Below are positions 22,934 to 31,112 of a DNA stretch of 64,000 nt, in pieces; position 1 is the first letter of the stretch, and each line of letters opens with the position of its first letter. The notes under the pieces were generated by a model. The model was given only the letters and a program-made list of their open reading frames with translations, did not search any database and had not been told where the DNA came from. The position numbers and the translations under genes were made by a program. Source of the DNA: Alkalimonas mucilaginosa (lineage in GTDB: Bacteria > Pseudomonadota > Gammaproteobacteria > Enterobacterales > Alteromonadaceae); assembly GCF_036327005.1 (NCBI RefSeq), contig NZ_JAUGZK010000014.1, positions 1 through 64,000 of the forward strand. The letters run 5' to 3'.

Positions 22934-23941
22934 TTACTCGTCGGCAAAAATAGCCGTCAAGGCCGGTTGATTGCTGCCAATCTTGCCGCGGTACATGCCG
23001 GGGGTATTAAAAGACCAGCTAAGCTCTCCTTTGGCATCCACCACAATAACACCACCGGTGCCACCGACTGGCAGCAATACATCCTGAATTACCGCATCAG
23101 CTGCGGTTTTAGCCGAAACGCCCTGATACTTCACCCGGGCACAGATATCGGAAGCGACTTGATAACGAATAAAGTACTCACCATGACCGGTGGCAGAAAC
23201 GGCGCAGCTGCTGTTGTCGGCGTAGTTGCCAGCACCAATAATGGGCGAGTCGCCGATCCGGCCATAACGTTTGCCGGTCATGCCACCGGTCGAGGTCGCC
23301 GCGGCCAGATTGCCCTGGCGATCAATAGCCACAGCGCCAACCGTGCCCATTTGCCAGTTCGGATCACGCACCACGTTAGCCTGGTGCGGCACAGCGCCCT
23401 CAGCCGCTTTCATGCGCTTGAGCGCTTCATGGCGAAATTCAGTGTTAAAGTAACTGTTATCGACCTGCTCCAGGCCCTTCTCTGCAGCAAACTGTTCGGC
23501 ACCGGCGCCGGATAACATCACATGCACCGACTCCGTCATCACCTTGTGCGCCAGCAAAATAGGGTTCTTAACGGTACTGACCCCAGCCACCGCACCGGCA
23601 TTCAAGGTAGCCCCATCCATAATGGACGCATCCAGTTCGTGGCGTTCATCCCAGGTATAGACAGCCCCTTTGCCAGCATTGAATAACGGATTGTCTTCTA
23701 AAATAGTGACCGCCTTGATGGCAGCATCCAGGCTGGAGCCGCCGGCTTGCAAAATAGCATAGCCCTGCTCCAGCGCCAGTCGCAGGCCGTCATGATAGGC
23801 TTGTTCCTGCTCGGGCGATAAGTTCGCCCGCTCTATGGTGCCGGCCCCACCGTGGATCACTAAACCAATCGGAGATTCTGCCCCGACTGCAACTGTGGCA
23901 ACTAATCCGGTAGTTACAGCGGCTAACAATGTCTTGCGCAT
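22934..23941 (-). CDS. Secreted isoaspartyl peptidase / type III L-asparaginase
   Basis: The 335-residue Ntn-hydrolase has a signal peptide (MRKTLLAAVTTGLVATVAVGA) and mature domain beginning GLVIHGGAGTI, the N-terminal motif of plant-type asparaginases. The autocatalytic cleavage site is in GTVGAVAIDRQGNLAAATSTGG near residue 198: the Thr after Gly becomes the nucleophile once the chain is cut into alpha and beta subunits. RIGDSPIIGAGNYAD provides substrate residues. It removes beta-aspartyl residues from isoaspartyl dipeptides and may hydrolyse asparagine. Export to the periplasm is inferred from the signal. It forms no operon with recognisable partners. Confidence 0.92.
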   Translation of the reverse strand: MRKTLLAAVTTGLVATVAVGAESPIGLVIHGGAGTIERANLSPEQEQAYHDGLRLALEQGYAILQAGGSSLDAAIKAVTILEDNPLFNAGKGAVYTWDERHELDASIMDGATLNAGAVAGVSTVKNPILLAHKVMTESVHVMLSGAGAEQFAAEKGLEQVDNSYFNTEFRHEALKRMKAAEGAVPHQANVVRDPNWQMGTVGAVAIDRQGNLAAATSTGGMTGKRYGRIGDSPIIGAGNYADNSSCAVSATGHGEYFIRYQVASDICARVKYQGVSAKTAADAVIQDVLLPVGGTGGVIVVDAKGELSWSFNTPGMYRGKIGSNQPALTAIFADE

Positions 23942-24124
23942 CTTGGATGTCCTGTTGAAATGGGATCTTGTGCTTTACTTGTAACCTATCTGGCCCAGGC
24001 TGACAAATTTGTGCGGTTGTCGGCAACTGATTTGCGGTAGATCAACTTCTTGCATGCACCAAAGCGCTACCATGGCTTTGTTCCTTGTAACACCCAGACA
24101 CCAACCTTGTCTGCTGACATTTTT

Positions 24125-24150
24125 AGCGCCGCTTGCCGGCGCTTTTTTTT
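24125..24150 (+). terminator. Strong plus-strand intrinsic terminator with no gene in front of it
   Basis: AGCGCCG (24125-24131), a CTTGC loop and CGGCGCT (24137-24143) are followed by seven or more Ts. It faces rightwards, while both flanking genes (isoaspartyl peptidase and MipA-like) are on the minus strand and no convincing plus-strand ORF lies upstream. It may end a small RNA transcribed from the 183-nt region 23942-24124. Confidence 0.75.
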
Positions 24151-24183
24151 GTCTGTCAGCCAAGCAAAACAGCAACACAATCA

Positions 24184-24951
24184 TTAAAAGAAGCGGCTGA
24201 AACTAAAAAACAACTGAAAACCGCGGCGCCGATCCGTCAATGGGCTGTCGGCTATCGCATCATCGTACCAGCGATGATCCAGACCTAACCGGGTCATGCC
24301 TCCCCAAAAAATGGGAGTGGCTACCGACACACCGGCCCCGGGGTTCCAGGCACTGCCCGCATGGTAAGCCGGCCGGTTGCTGGTAACTTCCTCCGGCCGG
24401 ACGCCATAGTAATAATTCACCAGCCGGGCGTTGCTGTAATCCAAACTGAGATGCGGCTCAACAAAAACCGGGCCAAAGCGATGCTGGTAACCAATGCGAT
24501 TGCGCACTTCATAGCCATCGGAGTTACCAAGCACATCGTGCAGCCAGGATGTTTCCAGCCGGATATTCTGCCAGTCATACCGCAGGCCAACACCCGCATC
24601 CATTGAGGTTTTGCGTTTTTGCATGCCTTCAAAGACCGGGCTTTTTGAAGCATCGGTACCGGCAAAGCGTGGGGCCAGCCGCGCCGTTAGTGTCAAACCG
24701 TCCTGCTGCAGCAACTCATAACTGATAAAAGGACCATACACCGATAAGCGCTCGCCCCGGTAGCCAACCACCGGTATAGGTACTGTCCGCCTGCGGTAAT
24801 CCTGATACAGCTCCTGATTAACTCCAACGCCAACTCCGTAAATAAAACCTCGCGGCTCAGGCCGGACAGTCTCGTTATCAGCATTGGCAGATGGCTGCCA
24901 AAACAAGCTCACAGCGATGAAGGTAGTGCAAAGGGTGTAGCGGTATCTCAT
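24184..24951 (-). CDS. MipA/OmpV-family outer-membrane protein
   Basis: The 255-residue protein has a signal peptide (cleaved after SANA) and a mature part that alternates aromatic and polar residues as in a beta-barrel, ending in the outer-membrane signature SFSRFF with C-terminal Phe. Family landmarks are GFIYGVGVGVNQELYQDYR near the start, PVVGYRGERLSVYGPFISYEL, and TPIFWGGMTRLGLDHRWYDD. MipA/OmpV proteins are outer-membrane barrels of uncertain function: scaffold for murein synthesis in E. coli, porin-like elsewhere. It lies 12 nt from the TspO-family gene upstream and is likely co-transcribed with it. Confidence 0.88.
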   Translation of the reverse strand: MRYRYTLCTTFIAVSLFWQPSANADNETVRPEPRGFIYGVGVGVNQELYQDYRRRTVPIPVVGYRGERLSVYGPFISYELLQQDGLTLTARLAPRFAGTDASKSPVFEGMQKRKTSMDAGVGLRYDWQNIRLETSWLHDVLGNSDGYEVRNRIGYQHRFGPVFVEPHLSLDYSNARLVNYYYGVRPEEVTSNRPAYHAGSAWNPGAGVSVATPIFWGGMTRLGLDHRWYDDAIADSPLTDRRRGFQLFFSFSRFF

Positions 24952-24963
24952 AAACGCCTCTCG

Positions 24964-25467
24964 TTACAGCACAGTCGGGTTGAATTGCCAGATGCTCCAG
25001 GTAAGTACCGTTGCAAAACTTACCCAACACAAATAGGGTACCAAAAGCAGAGCCGCCAGATTGCTGTGCCGTTTAAACCATAGCAGAGTGAGCAGGATCG
25101 CCAGCCAAAGCAATACAATCTCAGCCAGTGCTGCTGCTCCCAGGTACCAGGCAAAAAACAGCCAGCTCCAGAGCGCATTCAGCGCCAGTTGAATACCATA
25201 CAACTGCAATGCTCTGCCCGTGATGGCGATACGGTCACTGCGCCAAACCAGCCAGGCAGCCAGCGCCATCAGGGTGTACAGCACCGTCCAGACAGGACCA
25301 AATAACCAGCCGGGTGGTGCCCAGCTCGGCAGCTCCAGTTGCAGGTAAAACGCTGGCGCATTGATAGAGCCCAGGCTTCCCAGCGCTGCGGCCAAAAAAG
25401 TAATCAGCAGAATAACCAGCAAGCCACTGCATTGCTGTAACTTTGTGTAAGGAGATTGTCGGACCAT
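24964..25467 (-). CDS. tspO: TspO/MBR-family membrane protein
   Basis: About 167 residues with five transmembrane helices, the TspO fold. The conserved tryptophan-rich loop is visible as LELPSWAPPGWLFGPVWTVLYTLMALAAWLVW (residues 45-80), and WLFFAWYLGAA and WSIWQFNP occur later. TspO proteins bind porphyrins and are linked to tetrapyrrole, oxygen and stress responses. The ATG at 25465-25467 is used; GTG codons directly before it are alternatives. The gene is divergent from the DUF938 methyltransferase and shares an operon-like spacing with the MipA-like gene. Confidence 0.9.
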   Translation of the reverse strand: MVRQSPYTKLQQCSGLLVILLITFLAAALGSLGSINAPAFYLQLELPSWAPPGWLFGPVWTVLYTLMALAAWLVWRSDRIAITGRALQLYGIQLALNALWSWLFFAWYLGAAALAEIVLLWLAILLTLLWFKRHSNLAALLLVPYLCWVSFATVLTWSIWQFNPTVL

Positions 25468-25593
25468 CACCACACCATGGTATTTAAGTTATTGTTTCAT
25501 CATAGCGTTACGCTCAGAATCGCAGTTCGATCACTTCATCGTACTGCAGCTTTCCGTTATGCTATGACTCTGGTAATCGATAGCGAGTGCGTT

Positions 25594-26190
25594 ATGCAAA
25601 CAGCTTTACCCTTTTCACAGGCCTGTGAAAACAACAAGGGGCCTATTCTACAGATCCTGCGCCATGCCTTTGCCCATCGCCAGCAGGTGTTGGAGATTGG
25701 CAGTGGTACCGGGCAACACGCCGAATACTTTGCCCATGAGCTGCCGCACTTGCATTGGCAGTGCAGCGATCAACCGGCCTATTTACCGGATCTGAATCGG
25801 CGCTTGCAGCAGGTGAAACGTCCTAATCTGCCTTTGGCAGTTGCACTGGATATTCGGGAAAACAGCTGGCCTTATGCCAAAGTGGATGCGATCTTTAGTG
25901 CCAATACGCTGCACATTATGAGCTGGGCTGTGGTGCAGCGGTTGTTTGCCCGGCTGGATGAGTTCTGCCTGCCAGCTGCCAGCCTCTGCATTTATGGCCC
26001 CTTTAATTACCAGGGCCAATTTACCAGTGCCAGCAATCAGGCTTTTGATCAAAGCCTGCGACTACGCGACCCTGTCATGGGCATTCGTGATCAGGAAGCC
26101 GTGCTTGCATTGGCCGCTCAGGCCGGTTTTGTGTTGCAAGCCGATCATGCGATGCCGGCCAATAACCGCTTGCTGCACTTTCAGCGTTAA
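25594..26190 (+). CDS. DUF938-family SAM-dependent methyltransferase
   Basis: 198 residues. The N-terminal FSQACENNKGPILQILRHAF is diagnostic of the DUF938 group, followed by SAM motif I VLEIGSGTGQHAEYFAHELP near residue 34 and the acidic loop CSDQPAYLPDL. SANTLHIMSW and YGPFNYQGQFTSASNQAFD are also family-conserved. The substrate is unknown across the family. The start ATG at 25594 is chosen because the conserved sequence begins right there; an upstream frame overlaps the divergent tspO. The 3' end overlaps the convergent DUF482 gene by 4 nt. Confidence 0.88.
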   Translation: MQTALPFSQACENNKGPILQILRHAFAHRQQVLEIGSGTGQHAEYFAHELPHLHWQCSDQPAYLPDLNRRLQQVKRPNLPLAVALDIRENSWPYAKVDAIFSANTLHIMSWAVVQRLFARLDEFCLPAASLCIYGPFNYQGQFTSASNQAFDQSLRLRDPVMGIRDQEAVLALAAQAGFVLQADHAMPANNRLLHFQR

Positions 26191-27356
26191 GACAAAGGCT
26201 CTGAGTGTGCCGGCTGGCGAAATGGTAAACGCGCCTGCGCCTGGCGTTGATAAAGTGCCAGCATATCCTCTTCGCCTTCAAAATAGCGGCCTATCGCATC
26301 TTTTAGCGGGCTATCCCGAAAGTGATAGCAACCATAACGCGTAACCGGCTCAAAGCCGCGTTGCAGCTTGTGTTCACCCTGAGCACCGGCATCAAAGCGC
26401 TGTAAACCCTGCTCGATGCAATAGGCAATGCCGGCATAGTAGCAGGCTTCAAAATGCAGAAAGTCCCATTCGGCTTCACAGCCCCAGTAACGGCCATACA
26501 GGGTGTCCGCTGAGCGGAAGCACAAGGAAGCGGCTATCAGTTGCTGCTGCTGGTAGGCGGCAAAAATCACGATGCTATCGGCCAGTTGCTGGCCCCATTC
26601 GTGAAAGGTAGCTTCGGTCAGATAACCGGCATGGCCAGAGCGCTTTAAGTAGGTGCGTTGATAAAAGTGATACAATTGCTGCCAGAGCGCCGCATCGGCA
26701 TCGCAGCCATGCACCACACTAAGAGCAACACCGGCGTCTTGCACCCGCTGACGCTCCTTACGAATTTGTTTGCGCTTGCGTGAGCTTAAACTTGCCAGAA
26801 AATCATCAAAAAACGCGTAACCATAATTGCGCCATTCAAACTGCACATCCTGCCGTGGCCAGTAGCCGGCAGCCGTTAGGTGCTCGCGCTGCGCTTCATT
26901 GGGGTACAAACACTGAATACTGCTCAGGCGCTGTTTTTTCATGCGCTGCTGCAAGGCATCCAGCATCAGCGTCATCAGCTCGGCCTCATCTTCACCCGCT
27001 AACACACCAAAACGCGGTCCTTCGGCCGGGGTAAAAGGAATGGCCAGCACCAGCTTGGGGAAAAAGTCCAGGCCATAGCGCTGATAGGCTTCAACAATGG
27101 CCCAATCAAACAGGTATTCGCCATAGGAGTGTTGCTTCAGATAGGCCGGCACGGCCGCGATCAATTGCTCGCCTTGCCAGATGGTCAGATGACTGGCCTG
27201 CCAGCCAGTACCAGGCCCAACACTGCCGCCACTTTCCAGCGCCTGCAAAAAATCAAACCGGGTAAAAGGGTAATCGGTTGCAAACAAAGCATTCCAGCTA
27301 TCGGCTGGTACCGATTGCAAGGAGTCGATCCATTCAATCCGTCTACTGGCGGTCAT
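26187..27356 (-). CDS. DUF482 (FemAB-like GNAT) family protein
   Basis: The 389-residue protein belongs to the DUF482 family, which resembles FemAB/GNAT acyltransferases. Conserved segments are YPFTRFDFLQALESGGSVGPGTGWQ near residue 30, SYGEYLFDWAIVEAYQRYG near 78, RKRKQIRKERQRV near 190, and LYGRYWGCEAEWDFLHFEACYYAGIAYCIEQGLQRFDAGAQGEHKLQRGF near 285-335. A role in peptidoglycan or aminoacyl transfer is proposed from fold similarity only. It has no signal peptide or membrane segment. It is divergent from sbcB with a 221-nt gap. Confidence 0.88.
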   Translation of the reverse strand: MTASRRIEWIDSLQSVPADSWNALFATDYPFTRFDFLQALESGGSVGPGTGWQASHLTIWQGEQLIAAVPAYLKQHSYGEYLFDWAIVEAYQRYGLDFFPKLVLAIPFTPAEGPRFGVLAGEDEAELMTLMLDALQQRMKKQRLSSIQCLYPNEAQREHLTAAGYWPRQDVQFEWRNYGYAFFDDFLASLSSRKRKQIRKERQRVQDAGVALSVVHGCDADAALWQQLYHFYQRTYLKRSGHAGYLTEATFHEWGQQLADSIVIFAAYQQQQLIAASLCFRSADTLYGRYWGCEAEWDFLHFEACYYAGIAYCIEQGLQRFDAGAQGEHKLQRGFEPVTRYGCYHFRDSPLKDAIGRYFEGEEDMLALYQRQAQARLPFRQPAHSEPLS

Positions 27357-27506
27357 TGGCTATCCTCTGCAAAGCCTGCCACAGCTGGCGTAACGACCAG
27401 CCCGAGTAGGTTATGCGTAACTTTAATGCGCAGTATTTTTGCCATACTGGCGCAGTCTGGCGCTCGGGTCAAGCAGCAAAAAACAGGTCCTGCCTTGCAT
27501 CCGCTT

Positions 27507-27536
27507 TTGTCTATCGCTCTATCGAGCTGTTACACT
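27507..27536 (+). promoter_or_regulatory. Candidate sbcB promoter
   Basis: TTGTCT (27507-27512) and TACACT (27531-27536) are separated by 18 nt and lie 42 nt before the sbcB ATG. The remainder of the 221-nt divergent gap shows no clear feature. Confidence 0.45.
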
Positions 27537-27577
27537 AGCAGCAGGAAAAATTCGCCAGCCAAGAGTCCGTACTGTTT

Positions 27578-28999
27578 ATGTCTTTTTACTTCTACGATTT
27601 TGAAACCTGGGGCGCCGATCCAAAACGTGACCGCCCGGCCCAGTTTGCCGGTATTCGTACCGATGACCAGCTCAACATTGTTGGTAAACCGGATGTCTGG
27701 TACTGTCAGTTGGCTCCCGACTACCTGCCGCACCCACAAGCAGCCCTGATCACCGGCCTGACCCCGCAGCTTTGCCAACAACGCGGACTGCCGGAAACCG
27801 AGTTTATCGGTAAAATCCTGGAACGTTTCAGTGAGCCGGATAGCTGCGTGCTTGGTTACAACAGCATTCGCTTTGATGATGAAGTGACCCGTCACAGTCT
27901 GTACCGCAATTTTTATGAGCCTTATGGCCGTGAGTGGCAACAGGGCAACAGCCGCTGGGATTTGCTGGATGTGGTGCGGGCCTGTTATGCACTTCGCCCG
28001 GAGGGTATTGAGTGGCCGTTAAAAGACGACGGTACGCCCAGCTTTAAACTGGAAGACTTGGCCAAAGCCAATCAGCTGGCCCATGAACAGGCGCACGATG
28101 CGCTGTCCGACGTCTATGCCACCATAGCGCTGGCAAAACTTGTGCGTGACAAACAGCCGCGTTTGTTTCAGTTCTTGTTTGAGCACCGAAAAAAACAGGC
28201 CCTTAGCAAATACATCAATCTGGCCAATCAAACCCCTTTGGTGCATGTGTCCGGTAAATTCCCGGCCAGTCAGGGCTGTGTCAGTTGGGTGGTGCCATTG
28301 GCGTTTCATCCAACCAACAAGAATGCACTGATTGCCTGGAACCTGCAGGCCGACCCAACGCCTTTACTGGCGCTTGATATCGACCAATTGCGCGAGAAGC
28401 TTTATACCAAAAGCGCTGATTTAGCCGAAGGCGAAGAGCGGCTGGGCCTGAAACTAATTCACCTGAACAAATGCCCGGTGCTGGCACCGGCGAAAACCTT
28501 ATCGGAACAGCGGGCCGATGCTCTGGGTATTGATCGCAGCAAATGCCGGGCACATTTAAATTGGTTGCTGGCCAACCCGGAGGTGCAGCAACAAGCACAG
28601 CAGGTGTTTGCCCAAGCCGAAGCATTCCCAGTAGAAACCAACCCGGATTATCAGCTCTATCAGGGATTTTTGGCCGATGGCGATAAGCAAAAAATGATGG
28701 CGTTGCACCAGCTCAGCCCGCAGCAGTTGGAAGTGCAGACGCCAGTTTTTAGTGACGAACGTTTGAATCAACTGCTGTTTCGCTACCGGGCACGTAACTA
28801 CCCCGCTAGTTTGAATGAACAGGACATGCTCAAATGGCAACAGTATTGCGTGGATCGCTTAACCGATGGGCTGGATGATCCGCCACTGACACTGGAGGCT
28901 TTTCATCAGCAACTGGAGCTGGCGGCGCAGCAACATCAACACGATGAGCGGGCAATGCGTATCCTGAAAGCGCTGTACCATTATGCCGAGCAGCTCTGA
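27578..28999 (+). CDS. sbcB: Exodeoxyribonuclease I (3'-5' ssDNA exonuclease)
   Basis: The 473-residue protein is nearly the length of E. coli ExoI (475). The DEDDh exonuclease domain shows FYFYDFETWGADPKRDRPAQFAG (first Asp/Glu) at the start, GYNSIRFDDEVTRHSLYRNFYEPYGREW near 95, and HDALSDVYATIALAKL near 172 (final Asp with His). An SH3-like domain and a C-terminal helical domain follow, together forming the C-shaped DNA clamp. It degrades single-stranded DNA in recombination and mismatch repair. The gene stands alone, with the thiamine operon beginning just downstream. Confidence 0.96.
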   Translation: MSFYFYDFETWGADPKRDRPAQFAGIRTDDQLNIVGKPDVWYCQLAPDYLPHPQAALITGLTPQLCQQRGLPETEFIGKILERFSEPDSCVLGYNSIRFDDEVTRHSLYRNFYEPYGREWQQGNSRWDLLDVVRACYALRPEGIEWPLKDDGTPSFKLEDLAKANQLAHEQAHDALSDVYATIALAKLVRDKQPRLFQFLFEHRKKQALSKYINLANQTPLVHVSGKFPASQGCVSWVVPLAFHPTNKNALIAWNLQADPTPLLALDIDQLREKLYTKSADLAEGEERLGLKLIHLNKCPVLAPAKTLSEQRADALGIDRSKCRAHLNWLLANPEVQQQAQQVFAQAEAFPVETNPDYQLYQGFLADGDKQKMMALHQLSPQQLEVQTPVFSDERLNQLLFRYRARNYPASLNEQDMLKWQQYCVDRLTDGLDDPPLTLEAFHQQLELAAQQHQHDERAMRILKALYHYAEQL

Positions 29000-29012
29000 G
29001 CACGAGCGGCTC

Positions 29013-29040
29013 TTGCTTTCGATTATGAAGTCCGTATACT
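29013..29040 (+). promoter_or_regulatory. Promoter of the thiamine operon
   Basis: TTGCTT (29013-29018), 16 nt, TATACT (29035-29040). Transcription would begin about 7 nt downstream, right at the 5' end of the riboswitch. Confidence 0.65.
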
Positions 29041-29051
29041 GAAGCCAACTT

Positions 29052-29153
29052 GTCGGAGTGCTCCACTGGTTGTATTACAACCAAAGGAGCTGAGATCGCT
29101 GATGCGAGATCCGTGGAACCTGATTCAGGCTAATACCTGCGAAGGGAACAAGA
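29052..29153 (+). ncRNA. TPP riboswitch (THI element)
   Basis: The THI-box sequence is clear: GGAGTGCTCC, then GGAGCTGAGATCGC around 29085-29100, and the second conserved block CCGTGGAACCTGATTCAGG (29111-29129) with TAATACCTGCGAAGGGAAC (29131-29149). These form the pyrimidine- and pyrophosphate-binding helices. Downstream, GCGCTGCA (29155-29162) and TGCAGCGC (29188-29195) form an 8-bp stem that could be part of the expression platform. It represses thiC and the rest of the operon when thiamine pyrophosphate is abundant. Confidence 0.96.
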
Positions 29154-29291
29154 TGCGCTGCACCATCCTGCTTGTTGGGATCCCTGCTGCAGCGCCTGGT
29201 GTATCTGGCTGTATCTCAGCCTGCTGCCCCACCTTTGTTCACCCACTCCAGACAAGCAACCTCAACCGATATCGGAACCCAGGAGCTTGCT

Positions 29292-31112
29292 ATGTCAGAG
29301 AATTCAACCCCAGTATCCAAACGCGAACAACGCGCCCGCGCCCAGGCTTATATTCGTCAGCTGCAGGGCGAAACCTTTCCCAACTCAGTACGGCGGTATT
29401 TACAGGGCGAGCGCCCGGATATCCAGGTGCCGGTCCGTTCTATCCAACTGCATCCGACCAAACACAAAGACGGCAGTTTAAGCGATAACCCGCCACTGAA
29501 TGTGTACGACAGTTCCGGTCCTTATGGCGATCCGGAACAAAAACTCGATGTGCTAAAGGGCCTGCCAAAGCTAAGGCTGGCGTGGATCACAGCGCGTGCA
29601 GATGTGGAAGCCTCCCCGCTGCCACCTTACCAGGAAATCGCGCTGGATGAATGGCACACCGAATTTTCGCACCAGCCAATGCGCGCTAAAGCCGGTAAAA
29701 CAGTGACACAACTGCACTACGCCAGAGCCGGTATTATCACGCCGGAGATGGAGTTTATTGCCTTGCGCGAGAACATGGGCCGCTCAGAACAAGCGCAGGA
29801 TGATGGCATGCGCCGGCACAGCGGCAACAGTTTTGGCGCCCGCACGCCCAAGGTGATTACCGCCGAATTTGTCCGGGAAGAAGTAGCTGCTGGTCGGGCT
29901 ATTATTCCGGCCAATATCAACCATCCGGAAGCCGAGCCGATGATCATTGGCCGCAACTTCAAAGTGAAAGTCAACGCCAACATCGGCAACTCCTCGGTCA
30001 CCTCCAGCATTGAAGAGGAAGTGGAAAAACTGGTCTGGGCCACCCGCTGGGGCGCCGATACCGTGATGGATCTCTCCACCGGCCGGCGCATTCACCAAAC
30101 CCGCGACTGGATTTTGCGCAACAGCCCGGTGCCCATTGGCACAGTGCCGATTTATCAGGCGTTGGAAAAAGTCAAAGGCGATGTCAGTCAACTAAGCTGG
30201 CAGGTGTTTAAAGACACCCTGCTGGAGCAAGCCGAACAAGGGGTGGATTACTTCACCATTCATGCCGGTGTTCTGCAGGAGTACGTTGGGCTAACCGCCA
30301 ACCGGGTGACAGGCATCGTCTCGCGCGGTGGCGCCATCATGGCGCAGTGGTGCCGCATCTTTAACCGGCAAAGTTTTTTGTACGAGCACTTCGAAGAAAT
30401 CTGTCAGCTGTGCGCGGCCTACGATATTTCGTTATCACTTGGCGATGGCCTGCGCCCTGGCAGCATTGCCGATGCCAACGATGAAGCCCAGTTTGCCGAG
30501 CTTCGCACCCTGGGTGAGCTGACAAAAATCGCCTGGCGCTACGATGTGCAGGTAATGATTGAAGGTCCGGGCCATGTGCCGATGCAACTGATTGAAGAAA
30601 ACATGACCGAGCAGCTCAAGCACTGCCATGAAGCGCCTTTTTACACCTTAGGGCCACTGACTACCGACATAGCCCCGGGCTACGATCACATCACCTCCGG
30701 CATCGGTGCTGCGATGATTGGCTGGTATGGCTGCGCCATGCTCTGTTATGTCACCCCCAAAGAACACCTGGGCTTGCCGAACAAAGAAGACGTCAAGCAA
30801 GGCTTAATTGCCTACACCATTGCTGCCCATGCCGCTGACTTGGCCAAGGGCCACCCGGCGGCGCAACTGCGGGATAATGCCCTATCCAAGGCCCGTTACG
30901 AATTTCGCTGGGTCGATCAATACAACCTGGCACTGGATCCCTTCACGGCCAAAGCCTACCACGATGAAACACTGGGGCACGAAGGAGCGGACAGCGAAGA
31001 ATTTTGCTCAATGTGCGGTCCTAAGTTCTGCTCAATGCGACTGAATCAACAAATCGCAGAAGAGTCCGCAAGTCAAAGCAGCACCACGGAGTTGGCCGAT
31101 GCAAGCAGCTAA
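29292..31112 (+). CDS. thiC: Phosphomethylpyrimidine (HMP-P) synthase ThiC
   Basis: The 606-residue radical SAM enzyme converts 5-aminoimidazole ribotide to HMP-P, the pyrimidine moiety of thiamine. An N-terminal domain precedes the barrel. The C-terminal [4Fe-4S] motif CSMCGPKFCSM (CxxCxxxxC) is intact near residue 577. Conserved stretches include YARAGIITPEMEFIALRENMG and EGPGHVPMQLIEENMTEQL. The ATG at 29292 has AGGAG seven nt upstream; a longer frame that reads through the leader is rejected. It is the first gene of the operon, and its 3' end overlaps thiDE by 14 nt. Confidence 0.97.
   Translation: MSENSTPVSKREQRARAQAYIRQLQGETFPNSVRRYLQGERPDIQVPVRSIQLHPTKHKDGSLSDNPPLNVYDSSGPYGDPEQKLDVLKGLPKLRLAWITARADVEASPLPPYQEIALDEWHTEFSHQPMRAKAGKTVTQLHYARAGIITPEMEFIALRENMGRSEQAQDDGMRRHSGNSFGARTPKVITAEFVREEVAAGRAIIPANINHPEAEPMIIGRNFKVKVNANIGNSSVTSSIEEEVEKLVWATRWGADTVMDLSTGRRIHQTRDWILRNSPVPIGTVPIYQALEKVKGDVSQLSWQVFKDTLLEQAEQGVDYFTIHAGVLQEYVGLTANRVTGIVSRGGAIMAQWCRIFNRQSFLYEHFEEICQLCAAYDISLSLGDGLRPGSIADANDEAQFAELRTLGELTKIAWRYDVQVMIEGPGHVPMQLIEENMTEQLKHCHEAPFYTLGPLTTDIAPGYDHITSGIGAAMIGWYGCAMLCYVTPKEHLGLPNKEDVKQGLIAYTIAAHAADLAKGHPAAQLRDNALSKARYEFRWVDQYNLALDPFTAKAYHDETLGHEGADSEEFCSMCGPKFCSMRLNQQIAEESASQSSTTELADASS

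Noticed and set aside
24009..24200. 63-codon plus-strand ORF ahead of the orphan terminator
   Set aside because: It runs through the terminator itself, lacks a ribosome-binding site and has no recognisable motif.
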